A stretch of DNA of 64,000 bases. Source: Pseudoclavibacter soli DSM 23366 (GTDB taxonomy: Bacteria > Actinomycetota > Actinomycetes > Actinomycetales > Microbacteriaceae). The position numbers were made by a program, and so were the translations under genes. Location of the stretch: NCBI RefSeq assembly GCF_000423505.1, contig NZ_AUIC01000005.1, positions 124,001 to 188,000 of the forward strand, in the 5' to 3' direction. Positions within the stretch are counted from its first letter, which is position 1, and the number at the start of each line of letters is the position of its first letter. The notes under the pieces are model-generated. The model was not told where the DNA came from and did no database searches. It was given only the letters and a program-made list of their open reading frames with translations. Positions 45,344-55,348 of this stretch are shown here, in pieces.

Positions 45344-45513
45344 GAACTGCTCCTGGTGAGATTCGTTCGGTTGATGCTGATGTCGAGGGTGTGCCCACGG
45401 TGGGCGTCGGTGGTGCCAGTGGCGGGGCAGCAGGTGCCGGTGCTGGTGCCGGTGTGGCTGTTGGGCCAGCCAGCGACGGCTTCACGACTGCCAGTGTTGC
45501 TGGTATTGAGCAT
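45340..45513 (-). CDS. Possible leader ORF (57 aa) translationally coupled to alsS
   Basis: An ORF starting [17 protein letters not shown] and ending [10 protein letters not shown]. It has a very strong ribosome site (AAGGAGG, 10 nt before the ATG) and its stop overlaps the alsS start as ATGA. The predicted peptide is rich in Thr, Ser, Gly and Asn with two adjacent Cys, and shows no domain. It may be a regulatory leader peptide, a small protein, or a chance ORF in GC-rich DNA. The ribosome site and coupling are the only positive evidence. Confidence 0.4.
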   Translation of the reverse strand: MLNTSNTGSREAVAGWPNSHTGTSTGTCCPATGTTDAHRGHTLDISINRTNLTRSSS

Positions 45514-45581
45514 TGGTCGAGAGCCTCCTTCGCTGGCTAATGGCGGCAATCGCCGCGCCGGCACCGAATCGTGCAGGCGCA

Positions 45582-45598
45582 ATGTGGTCAGACCACAT
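45582..45598. promoter_or_regulatory. GntR/FadR-type operator upstream of alsSD
   Basis: ATGTGGTC-A-GACCACAT is a perfect 17-bp palindrome. Its TGGTCNGACCA core is the core of E. coli FadR-type sites recognised by the GntR superfamily. It lies about 70 nt upstream of the leader ORF and 240 nt upstream of alsS. No GntR gene occurs in the window. Confidence 0.6.
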
Positions 45599-45709
45599 AT
45601 TCCTGCGAGCCGGGCTCAGGGTTTCGGGGTGGTGGGCGAGTGGCACTGCGGGTGCTTGGCTCGGTCGCCCGTCGACGTCAGCGCTCGGCGCTCGCGGCGG
45701 TGCACTTCA

Positions 45710-45719
45710 TCGTATACGA
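45710..45719. promoter_or_regulatory. Palindrome TCGTATACGA upstream of alsSD
   Basis: A perfect 10-bp palindrome with a GTATAC core, a pattern also used by FCD-class GntR regulators. It is 112 nt further upstream than the first operator and is embedded in a relatively AT-rich stretch. Confidence 0.4.
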
Positions 45720-45880
45720 CATAGATACTAGATCGATCGGGCTCGGAGCGCCACTTCAGGGCGCGCCACCGGCGATCCGTCAGCTTTTGCGTCGGTCTCG
45801 CACTGATATCTCAAGAATGAATGTAAGAACGACGCGCAAAGCGGCAATGGGGGCGGGGTGGTGATGTGCGGGCAACGGGG

Positions 45881-45956
45881 TGGTGGAGCTAAGGGGAATT
45901 GAACCCCTGACCTCTTCATTGCGAACGAAGCGCTCTACCAACTGAGCTATAGCCCC
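45881..45956 (-). tRNA. tRNA-Ala (anticodon CGC)
   Basis: 76-nt cloverleaf with encoded CCA. The acceptor stem pairs GGGGCTA with TAGCTCC (one G-T), the anticodon arm is CTTCG-TTCGCAA-TGAAG with anticodon CGC reading GCG, and the T arm is AGGGGTTCAATTCCCCT. Confidence 0.95.
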
Positions 45957-46202
45957 GAGATCCTCTCGGACCTAGCCACTTTAGCACGCTCGAGTGCCAA
46001 GGTGCTCAATCAACGCCGGTGAGCATGCATGTGCGTCAAACGCCGGCATCATGCGGGCGCGGCACACGGCGTGTCAGCGCATGCCATGAACACGCGTGCT
46101 TCTGGGCAAGCTCCAAGAATGCGAGCCGACCGTGAGCTGAGCCTCTTCTTGTGTGACCCCTGATGCCAAGCCCCAACAACGCGAGGCTCGGCGGCCTCGA
46201 CC

Positions 46203-46454
46203 TCAGATGCGGTCGTGCACCTCAAGGTCGCCGGTGGTGCGCACAAACCGGTACGTTGCGGTGGCAGCGCCGTCGTCAGGGCCGGTGTTGGTGACTTCGC
46301 CCACCTGGCGGTAGATGATCTGTGCGGTGTCGTAGGGGAACACCAGCTCTTTGCCTGACCCTGGCTCGAGCGGCAGCACCTGCCCGTCGAGTGGTCCGCC
46401 GATGAACTTGCCGATGGTGGCCTCTTGCTGCTCGGTCGCCTGCTCGTCTGCCAT
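46203..46454 (-). CDS. Conserved hypothetical small protein (83 aa)
   Basis: 83-residue acidic soluble protein. It has an IGKFIGGPLDGQVLPL segment (GGPLDG, near residues 18-23) that recurs in small actinobacterial and phage proteins, then a beta-rich region ending ATYRFVRTTGDLEVHD. AAAAGGAGG precedes ATG 46454 by 5 nt, a strong translation signal. No function is recognised. The 246 nt downstream to tRNA-Ala hold no gene. Confidence 0.7.
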   Translation of the reverse strand: MADEQATEQQEATIGKFIGGPLDGQVLPLEPGSGKELVFPYDTAQIIYRQVGEVTNTGPDDGAATATYRFVRTTGDLEVHDRI

Positions 46455-46554
46455 GGTGTCCTCCTTTTGGTTCCGCGTTCCAGTCTACGCGGCATCGAGG
46501 CCCAGCCGATGGATGCGCGGCGAGGGTCGCGGCCAAAGTTGCGGCCCCAGCGCT

Positions 46555-47583
46555 TCAGTCGAGGTATCGGTTGATGGTGATCATCGCGGTGCGGTCGGCC
46601 GGCTTTGGCGTTTCGCAGCAGCAGGCCTCGAGCCGGTCGGTCAGTAGCTGGCGGTCGAGGCCGGGGCCGATCAGTACCAGCTCAGTGTGGTCGACCTGGT
46701 GGGCGCGCTGGCGGGCGAAGCGCACATGCGGCCCTACGCTCTGTACTTCAAGCGGGTGCTTTGATGCGCCGGGGCCTCGCGTCACATTGAGTCGCACATG
46801 CCCCTTCAGCCGGTAGAGGCCGCCGGGATGCTCATACAGCAGGTCGAGCAGGGCCGCCGGGCTGAGTGGTCGCTCGGTGGTAAATGAGAGGCTGTCGTAC
46901 TGATGGTGCAGGTGGGGCTCGGCCGTGCCGGAAAGTGTCTCGAATGGCAGAGTGACCTGCCCGAAGCGCGGAGGCGTGTGCTCAACGGGGTCGAACAGCA
47001 GCGCTGGGTCGACGCGGGCGAACGAGGTGGCGAGCACGGGCGCGCCCTGTGACGAGACGCTCAGCTGTTCGCGCAGGTGCTCGAGCTCGGCGGGCTCGAC
47101 CAGGTCGGCTTTGTTGAGCACGACGAGGTCGGCCACCTTGCCGTCTTGCGCGATCTGCGGATGGCGACGCAGCGTCTCGGCATGTTCGGCCGCATCAACC
47201 ACCAGAATCGTGCCGGCATAGCGAGCGCGATCGACTTTGGTGGCGCTGACTCGACGAGCGAGGTTTGCCGGGTCGGCCAGGCCACTCGACTCGACCACGA
47301 TGGCGTCGAGCTGCAGGCGAGGCTGCGCGAGGCGCTCGATCATTCCGTCGATGGCTCCGGCGTCGGTGATGCAACACAGGCAGTTGCCCTCGAGCGTGGT
47401 CACGGTGTCGATGGCCGCATCGACCAGTGCGGCGTCGACGGCGATGTCGCCGAAGTCGTTGACGATCACGCCGATGCGCACGCCGAGCGTGTTGTGCAGT
47501 AGGTCATTGAGCAGGGTCGTCTTGCCTGCGCCGAGGTAGCCGGCCAGCACGAAAACCGGCAGACGAGGGGCAGAGGCGACCAT
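46555..47583 (-). CDS. COG0523 (CobW/YjiA/Zur-regulated) G3E GTPase
   Basis: 342-residue metal-chaperone-type GTPase. It shows Walker A (GYLGAGKTT, residues 15-23), the metal-binding CxCC motif (C68, C70, C71 in GNCLCC), a Walker B-like VVESSGLADP near 95 and the NKAD guanine motif near 155, then a CobW C-terminal domain with an HLHHQYDSLSF segment and an ECCCETP Cys cluster near residue 322. Likely delivers zinc or cobalt to a client. No cobalamin or zinc uptake genes are adjacent, so the metal cannot be assigned. No Zur box was recognised. Confidence 0.88.
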   Translation of the reverse strand: MVASAPRLPVFVLAGYLGAGKTTLLNDLLHNTLGVRIGVIVNDFGDIAVDAALVDAAIDTVTTLEGNCLCCITDAGAIDGMIERLAQPRLQLDAIVVESSGLADPANLARRVSATKVDRARYAGTILVVDAAEHAETLRRHPQIAQDGKVADLVVLNKADLVEPAELEHLREQLSVSSQGAPVLATSFARVDPALLFDPVEHTPPRFGQVTLPFETLSGTAEPHLHHQYDSLSFTTERPLSPAALLDLLYEHPGGLYRLKGHVRLNVTRGPGASKHPLEVQSVGPHVRFARQRAHQVDHTELVLIGPGLDRQLLTDRLEACCCETPKPADRTAMITINRYLD

Positions 47584-47617
47584 GGCATCCAGTGTAAAGG
47601 TGCGCGTGTGCGCTGAA

Positions 47618-47953
47618 TCAGGTGGCGCGTGCCACTCGCAGGTAGGGGCGAATGGCCGTGATCAGCCGCTGGGCGCTCTCGATGGTGAGCGTGAGCTCGT
47701 GAGCGTCGTCGGTGTCACAGCTGAGGTAGGTCTCGCCGTCGACCTGCAGCAGCCCAACAGCGCACTCCCGGGCGCGTGCGTGAGAGAGCACTTGGCCGTC
47801 GTGCGGCGTGGTCTCGCGCACGACGACGGGCACCAGTGTCATGGGGCTCAGGTGCAGCAGATGCCGGCAGTCTGGCAGTGTCGCGGCTACGGCATGCTCA
47901 TGGCGCAACAGGCACCATTCGGGGCAGGTCTGGGGTGGGGGCGTGGTGTTCAT
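47618..47953 (-). CDS. Hypothetical protein resembling DUF6907
   Basis: 111-residue protein with an N-terminal CPEWC pair followed by histidines (CLLRHEH, HLLHLS), then a region with LTLTIESAQRLITAIRPYL at the C-terminus. The CPxWC...H start and the helix at the end resemble the actinobacterial DUF6907 family, which may bind a metal through Cys and His. The ribosome site is weak. Lies 34 nt upstream of the GTPase gene on the same strand, so a link to the metal chaperone is conceivable. Confidence 0.6.
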   Translation of the reverse strand: MNTTPPPQTCPEWCLLRHEHAVAATLPDCRHLLHLSPMTLVPVVVRETTPHDGQVLSHARARECAVGLLQVDGETYLSCDTDDAHELTLTIESAQRLITAIRPYLRVARAT

Positions 47954-48062
47954 GCTGGCATTCCATCGCGAGGCACTGACGAAATGGCCCGCTTGGAGAC
48001 GGAGAATCCGAGGCTGTGGAGAAAATTCGGGAATCTCGCGCCTGTGTAGAACTGGTGGATGC

Positions 48063-48389
48063 TCAGCGCAGGTCGGGCGGGTCGCTCGGCAGCAGCTCGT
48101 GCAGTGGAGTCTGCAGCGCAGACGAGAGCGCCAACAGATTCGTCAGCTTGGGGTTCGCTGGTTCGTTGTTCTGCCCGAGGCCCTGCTCATATCGCATATA
48201 GGTATAGGGGCTGATGCCGGTCTGCGCTGCCACATACTCCTGGCTGTAGCCCAGTTGATGCCGGGCCCGCTGCAGGTTGATGCCGAACGCTGACATGTAC
48301 CGCTGCCAGCGCTCGCGCGCGGCCACGGAGAGTTCAGAGGGATTCGGCACCGAATCAGAATGAACCGTTCCCCTTGTGTACATGCCCAT
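48063..48389 (-). CDS. XRE-family helix-turn-helix regulator
   Basis: Small DNA-binding protein of about 108 residues. The HTH (LQRARHQLGYSQEYVAAQTGISPYTYMRYEQG) occupies the middle third and the C-terminus ends LQTPLHELLPSDPPDLR, typical of HTH_3/HTH_31 regulators. Candidate starts are ATG 48389 and 48383, which lie inside a perfect 36-bp palindrome, or ATG 48428 further upstream (121 residues); the ribosome site is unclear for all. The palindrome at its own start strongly suggests autoregulation. Diverges from the DUF3054 gene. Confidence 0.8.
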   Translation of the reverse strand: MGMYTRGTVHSDSVPNPSELSVAARERWQRYMSAFGINLQRARHQLGYSQEYVAAQTGISPYTYMRYEQGLGQNNEPANPKLTNLLALSSALQTPLHELLPSDPPDLR

Positions 48390-48403
48390 GTACACAAGGG
48401 GAA
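48368..48403. promoter_or_regulatory. Perfect 36-bp palindrome at the XRE regulator start
   Basis: Left arm TTCCCCTTGTGTACATG (48368-48384) and its exact inverse complement (48387-48403) are separated by CC: 17 of 17 positions pair. It covers the likely start codons of the XRE gene and lies 25 nt upstream of the -10 of the divergent DUF3054 gene, so one bound dimer or tetramer could control both. Confidence 0.85.
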
Positions 48404-48427
48404 AATCGCGTTGCGGCAGAATTGGCA

Positions 48428-48433
48428 TAGTCT
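48428..48433 (+). promoter_or_regulatory. -10 element TAGTCT, leaderless start for the DUF3054 gene
   Basis: TAGTCT ends 6 nt before the GTG at 48440. Confidence 0.6.
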
Positions 48434-48439
48434 GATCTC

Positions 48440-49024
48440 GTGAGTACTTCGACGACTGATCAGCAGAACGACGTGACCCCGGCCACCGCGGCGGCAGAAT
48501 CGCCGACCCGAGTCGAGACTGGCCCCGAGCGCGCACAACGGCTGGCCGCTGCCGGCACCGGCGGGCTCTGGGTGACCGTGGCTGCACTCGCCGACGCGCT
48601 CGCCATTCTGCTGTTCGCCTTCATTGGTGGGCGTGCGCACGGCACCGACCCGAGTTTCTGGCACATTCTCGAGGTGGCCTGGCCGTTCTTGGTCGGCGCA
48701 GTCATTGGTTGGGGGCTGGTGCGCGCTTGGCGCGACCCGCTCAATCTGTCGCACACCGCCTCAGTGATCTGGGCTTTCACGCTCGTCGGCGGCTTCGTGC
48801 TGCGCGCACTCACCCTGCATGGCGTGGCATTCGGCTTCGTTGTCATCACCAGCAGCGTGTTGGCGATTTTCTTGTTCGGATGGCGCGCGATCGTTCGCGC
48901 CGTTGTGCGGCGGTCTGCTGCTCGTCGCGTGGTGACCGTCTCAACGGCTCCCGTTGTGGCAGACCTCGACGCTGATGATGCTGATGTCGATGAGAGCGAC
49001 GCCGAGCCCGCTACGAAGATCTGA
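48440..49024 (+). CDS. DUF3054 family membrane protein
   Basis: 194-residue protein with a 40-residue polar N-terminus, about four membrane segments between residues 43 and 155 (including LADALAILLFAFIGGRAHG and AWPFLVGAVIGWGLVRAW, both family signatures) and an acidic disordered C-terminal tail (DADDADVDESD). Function unknown. The start is a GTG with a -10 box 6 nt upstream. Its 3' end overlaps that of the convergent EEP gene by 14 nt. A palindrome shared with the XRE gene probably controls it. Confidence 0.82.
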   Translation: MSTSTTDQQNDVTPATAAAESPTRVETGPERAQRLAAAGTGGLWVTVAALADALAILLFAFIGGRAHGTDPSFWHILEVAWPFLVGAVIGWGLVRAWRDPLNLSHTASVIWAFTLVGGFVLRALTLHGVAFGFVVITSSVLAIFLFGWRAIVRAVVRRSAARRVVTVSTAPVVADLDADDADVDESDAEPATKI

Positions 49025-50006
49025 CGTCGACCACAATCGGGCGGTGATCCGAGTCAGTGGCGCTGGTGCCACTGATCGCCCAGAATCCGTCTATCGTGCG
49101 TGACGACGAGGTGTAGACGCGATCGATGGCCGCGCCCATCCATGCGGGCAGAATCGTCGGCCACGTGCCCGCGTTCAGCGCCCCGTGCGCCACGCTGGTC
49201 TGCTCGGCGCAGTCGCCGAGGCTGTCGCCGATGTTGGCCGACGTGGCGTTGAAATCTCCCACAACCACCGTGTCGCCCTTTGAGCACCATTGGCCCAACC
49301 AGTTCAGATGCGACCGCCAGACATCAGCTTGTGACTCGCTGAAGCCGGGCTGTTGGGTATGTGCGACCACGATGGTCGGCAGTGAGCTGTCTTCGGGCAC
49401 CGCCACGATGCCGCCGCGCACCTGCTGTGTGGTGTCGTTGACCAGATGGAAAGCGCCCAGCTGTGTGGCAACCAGCACGGTGGTCGGCCAGGCGCTGTCG
49501 TTGTTGCGCGACGAGCCGACCACGGTGAAGTCGAGGCCGCGCTCGGCCAGAAGTGTGCTGAGCTCGCGAGCTTCGCTGACATTGGTCTCAGGCAGGGCGA
49601 TCACCTGTGGTGACACCTCGGCGGCGAGATCGGCCACTGCGGGCAGCGATTCGGCGCGGGCGCCGATATTCCAACTGAGGATGCGCAGGGTACCGGTGGT
49701 CTGCGTGCCGACCTGATCGCTAGACCAGGCGCTGGCTGACGGCTGCACTGCCTGATGTGCAGGCACTGCCGCGGCACACACCAGCCCCACACACACGATG
49801 GTCGAAACGACCGCTCGCCCAGAGAGCACCGAAGTGATCAGCAGTGCGGCACCGAATAAGGCCAGCAGCGCGACCGCCGGCACGGGAAAGGCGAGCAGCT
49901 GAGCGAACCCGATGCGCTGGCCGAGCATGGCTGGGCCCCAAACCAGGGTGGCGATGAGCGCGAGGCTCAGCAGCAGCCAGAGGGCGGTGAGCAGTCGGCG
50001 GAACAT
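49011..50006 (-). CDS. Membrane-anchored endonuclease/exonuclease/phosphatase-fold protein
   Basis: 331-residue protein with three N-terminal membrane helices (residues about 5-85) and an extracytoplasmic EEP domain. Catalytic motifs are present: LSWNIG near 110, LPETN near 137, GDFNAT near 250 and SDHRPIV at the C-terminus. ATG 50006 is chosen because GAGGAGG lies 5 nt upstream; an upstream in-frame ATG gives 10 more residues. This layout (three helices plus EEP) is common in Actinobacteria and may act on phospholipids or phosphodiesters at the cell surface; the substrate is unknown. Confidence 0.85.
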   Translation of the reverse strand: MFRRLLTALWLLLSLALIATLVWGPAMLGQRIGFAQLLAFPVPAVALLALFGAALLITSVLSGRAVVSTIVCVGLVCAAAVPAHQAVQPSASAWSSDQVGTQTTGTLRILSWNIGARAESLPAVADLAAEVSPQVIALPETNVSEARELSTLLAERGLDFTVVGSSRNNDSAWPTTVLVATQLGAFHLVNDTTQQVRGGIVAVPEDSSLPTIVVAHTQQPGFSESQADVWRSHLNWLGQWCSKGDTVVVGDFNATSANIGDSLGDCAEQTSVAHGALNAGTWPTILPAWMGAAIDRVYTSSSRTIDGFWAISGTSATDSDHRPIVVDVRSS

Positions 50007-50239
50007 GCGAGCCTCCTCTCGGTGCGGTCTGGCCATCTGACGCGCGCGTCGGGGTGCGTCGCCCTTTCATGCTAACCGCAGAGTATGGATGCCCGGCGCG
50101 GGCTGGCCGGCTTGGCTGCGACACGCCGGGGATGCGAGTGGTGCGGGCCTTTGCGAGAGCAATTTCCGGCGGGGCAATCAGGGGACAAACCGCGGAATCT
50201 CAACGAACTTTCACACTTGAGTAATTACATCGCTGTAAC

Positions 50240-50253
50240 ACACCATCTTGTGT
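50240..50253 (+). promoter_or_regulatory. NrdR-like box 1
   Basis: ACACCATCTTGTGT has the ACAC...GTGT arms and central ATCTT of NrdR boxes. Its centre is 30 nt from that of box 2, about three helical turns, as NrdR pairs usually show. Confidence 0.6.
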
Positions 50254-50268
50254 CGGGAAATCTGGCGA

Positions 50269-50284
50269 CCACTAGATGTAGTAT
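50269..50284 (+). promoter_or_regulatory. NrdR-like box 2
   Basis: CCACTAGATGTAGTAT, whose inverse complement ATACTACATCTAGTGG has the ACTAC-ATCTAGTG form seen in actinobacterial NrdR sites. It overlaps a possible -10 of the nrd operon. The nrdR gene itself is outside the window. Confidence 0.6.
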
Positions 50285-50394
50285 CGAGTACACGTTCACC
50301 GCGGTGAGCGAAAGAAGTCCGAACTGGCGTTGTGAGTCTCACAATCAGCCAGCGCATCCCATCTCGTATGGCACATGAAAGTGGAGAATCAGAC

Positions 50395-50646
50395 ATGGCA
50401 GTTACGGTCTACAGCAAGCCCGCATGCGTGCAGTGCAACGCCACCTACCGCGCGCTCGACAAGCGCGGCATCGACTACACCGTGGTCGACATCACCGAAG
50501 ACGCCGCGGCGCTCGACCATGTCAAGGGTCTGGGCTACCAGCAGGCGCCGGTCGTGGTGACCGACGCCGGGCACTGGTCGGGGTTCCGCCCCGACAAGAT
50601 CGATGCGCTGGCCGCGGCTGAGACCGCGGTGGCCAGCCTGGTCTGA
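50395..50646 (+). CDS. nrdH: NrdH-redoxin (glutaredoxin-like)
   Basis: Electron donor for the class Ib ribonucleotide reductase. The 83-residue product has the redox motif CVQC near residue 11 and the C-terminal WSGFRPDKI segment diagnostic for NrdH. ATG 50395 follows GTGGAG by 8 nt; longer in-frame starts lie in the untranslated leader. First cistron of nrdHIEF. Confidence 0.94.
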   Translation: MAVTVYSKPACVQCNATYRALDKRGIDYTVVDITEDAAALDHVKGLGYQQAPVVVTDAGHWSGFRPDKIDALAAAETAVASLV

Positions 50647-51040
50647 GCCACATCATGAGCCGGTTGATCTACTTCTCGAGCGTGTCAGAGAACACGCGCC
50701 GGTTCATCGATCGCCTGGGGCTGCCGGCACAGCGACTTCCGCTGCGCCCGTCTGACCCCCAGGTGATGGCCACCGAGCCCTTCGTGCTGGTCGTTCCCAC
50801 CTATGGCGGCGGCGATACGAAGGGCGCCGTGCCGAAGCAGGTCATCAAGTTTCTCAACGTGAAGGCCAATCGTGATCTGCTGCGGGGCGTCATCGCCGGC
50901 GGCAACACGAACTTCGGCACCGGGTACGGGCTGGCGGGTGACATCATCGCCGCGAAATGCCACGTACCGGTGCTCTACCGGTTCGAACTCATGGGTACAG
51001 ATGATGACCTGCAGGTCATCCGCGAAGGATTGGAACGATT

Positions 51041-54255
<3,215 letters not shown>

Positions 54256-54322
54256 GTCGCGCAGCGCATCTCATCGGACAGCCTGAAACTCTCCGTCGTT
54301 CGCGATCACGAGCTGGTGGGCA

Positions 54323-54829
54323 TTACCCGTCAACGTATGACCGGAGTGCTTTCATCGGGGCAATGAGGTGCAGATCGTCCACGGGCGACGAGATGAAGTC
54401 ACCGTTCGCGAGGTAGAAGGCTCGGGCGTTTTCGTCGCGGCAGTGAATGAGTACAGCCGCGGCACCGATGCTCTTGCTGAGACCCACCGATCTGAGCAGT
54501 GCATCACGCAGAAGTTCCCAGCCGAGCCCCTGCCCTGCCCACTGCCGGTCGACGGCAAGCCGCGCGAGCAGAATGCACGGGATGCTCGCCGGGCGTGAAC
54601 CCTTGAGTATATCGGCCGGTGCCGTTTCCTTTTCGATTGCCGCCATAGCGATCGAATAGTAGGCGACAACGCGCACGTCGTTGGTAATGACATAGGTGGT
54701 CGCGTTGTTGGCAGCTTGGTTTTCCCAAGCGTACTTGACGAACCACTGGTCAAGATCGGCTGCACCGCTCTCGAACCCTTCCCGGATGTCAGCCTTCGTG
54801 AGCTTCCTTGGTGCGGTGAGCTCGCTCAT
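54323..54829 (-). CDS. TacT/AtaT-type GNAT toxin
   Basis: 168-residue acetyltransferase toxin of a type II system that acetylates aminoacyl-tRNA in characterised homologues. Family features include the AADLDQWFVKYAWENQA start, ATTYVITND, IPCILLARLAVDRQWAGQGLG (acetyl-CoA loop, near residue 85-105) and the catalytic-type Tyr in ARAFYLANGDF near 140. It overlaps the antitoxin gene by 4 nt. Base composition is slightly lower in GC than the neighbours, which fits acquisition by transfer. Confidence 0.92.
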   Translation of the reverse strand: MSELTAPRKLTKADIREGFESGAADLDQWFVKYAWENQAANNATTYVITNDVRVVAYYSIAMAAIEKETAPADILKGSRPASIPCILLARLAVDRQWAGQGLGWELLRDALLRSVGLSKSIGAAAVLIHCRDENARAFYLANGDFISSPVDDLHLIAPMKALRSYVDG

Positions 54830-55125
54830 TCCGACTCAGAGAAGCGCGAGCGGCGAGAGAACAACCGGTCGAACTTGGTAGTCGATGGCAACGGCTCGTC
54901 GAGCAGGCGGACAAACTCAGCGAACTGCTCGTCTGTAGCGCTAAACCATCGACGATCAGCGAGCACACGATGCGCCTGCTCGACCGCACTGTTCAGCACA
55001 AAATCGGTGAGTGTGCGGTCGGTGGCCTCCGCAGCACGACGGAGCACCGCCTCTTGGCGATCGGTTGCGCGAAGGTTGAAGCGTTGGTTCTTCGCCGGGT
55101 GTGTCGCAGTGCCGATGTCTATCAT
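54826..55125 (-). CDS. DUF1778 (TacA/AtaR-type) antitoxin
   Basis: 99-residue ribbon-helix-helix antitoxin of the DUF1778 family, partner of the GNAT toxin. The N-terminal RFNLRATDRQEAVLRRAAEATDRTLTDFVLNSAVEQA segment (residues about 15-50) is the DNA-binding RHH and the rest is a toxin-wrapping tail. AAGGAG lies 7 nt before ATG 55125. The pair should repress its own promoter, which overlaps an ACGTACGT palindrome. Confidence 0.92.
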   Translation of the reverse strand: MIDIGTATHPAKNQRFNLRATDRQEAVLRRAAEATDRTLTDFVLNSAVEQAHRVLADRRWFSATDEQFAEFVRLLDEPLPSTTKFDRLFSRRSRFSESE

Positions 55126-55148
55126 GACGCTCTCCTTTGTGTACTCAC

Positions 55149-55177
55149 AATGTACGTACGTTGGCTTACTGTGTCAA
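55149..55177 (-). promoter_or_regulatory. Near-consensus promoter of the toxin-antitoxin operon with overlapping palindrome
   Basis: On the minus strand TTGACA (55177-55172), a 17-nt spacer and TACATT (55154-55149). This is the best -35/-10 pair seen in the window. The palindrome ACGTACGT (55154-55161) touches the -10 and is a likely operator for the antitoxin complex. Confidence 0.75.
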
Positions 55178-55303
55178 GGCGCGTGCAGTACTCCCTACGC
55201 TGGAGAGAGGGCTTCTGTGGTTTACCTGGGAGAGGGTGTGCGATGTTGGCTTGCTGACACCTCTCGCTGGTCGCTGATTTGCGGCGTCGCCTCGGCGAGC
55301 TTA

Positions 55304-55337
55304 TCCTGAACAGTGTTCTAGTGAACACTGTTCAGGA
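55304..55337. promoter_or_regulatory. Double BioQ-like operator in front of bioB
   Basis: A perfect 15-bp inverted repeat, TCCTGAACAGTGTTC-TAGT-GAACACTGTTCAGGA. It contains two 13-nt TGAAC-N3-GTTCN units (55307-55319 and 55322-55334), the form of the corynebacterial/mycobacterial BioQ site. The right end overlaps the AGGAGG ribosome site of bioB, so binding would block both transcription and initiation. Confidence 0.75.
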
Positions 55338-55348
55338 GGGGAAATTCC

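Larger units (their letters stand above)
45514..45880. other. Gene-free regulatory stretch between alsS leader and tRNA-Ala
   Basis: 367 nt with no convincing gene. Short ORFs here have no ribosome sites and look like GC shadows. It contains a perfect FadR-type palindrome (45582), a TCGTATACGA palindrome (45710) and a GATCGATC palindrome (near 45730), so it is best read as the control region of the leftward alsSD operon. Confidence 0.6.
50007..50394. other. 388-nt divergent control region upstream of nrdHIEF
   Basis: No gene with coding support. The left part is the 5' side of the EEP gene. The right part (50220-50290) is AT-richer and holds two NrdR-like boxes and a possible -10 (TAGTAT, 50279-50284). 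A plus-strand ORF of 97 codons across it has no ribosome site or family resemblance. Confidence 0.6.

Noticed and set aside
44889-45485. Minus-strand ORF starting [18 protein letters not shown] upstream of and inside alsS
   Set aside because: Overlaps alsS in a different frame for most of its length and becomes Arg-rich, the sign of a shifted frame; the leader ORF at 45340-45513 has the better signals.
45571-45864. Plus-strand 97-codon ORF in the alsS-tRNA-Ala gap
   Set aside because: No ribosome site, no family resemblance, and it crosses both palindromic operators.
50085-50378. Plus-strand 97-codon ORF upstream of nrdH with a CEWC pair
   Set aside because: No ribosome site; it runs through the NrdR boxes and promoter. 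The CxxC is not followed by an HNH or zinc-ribbon pattern.
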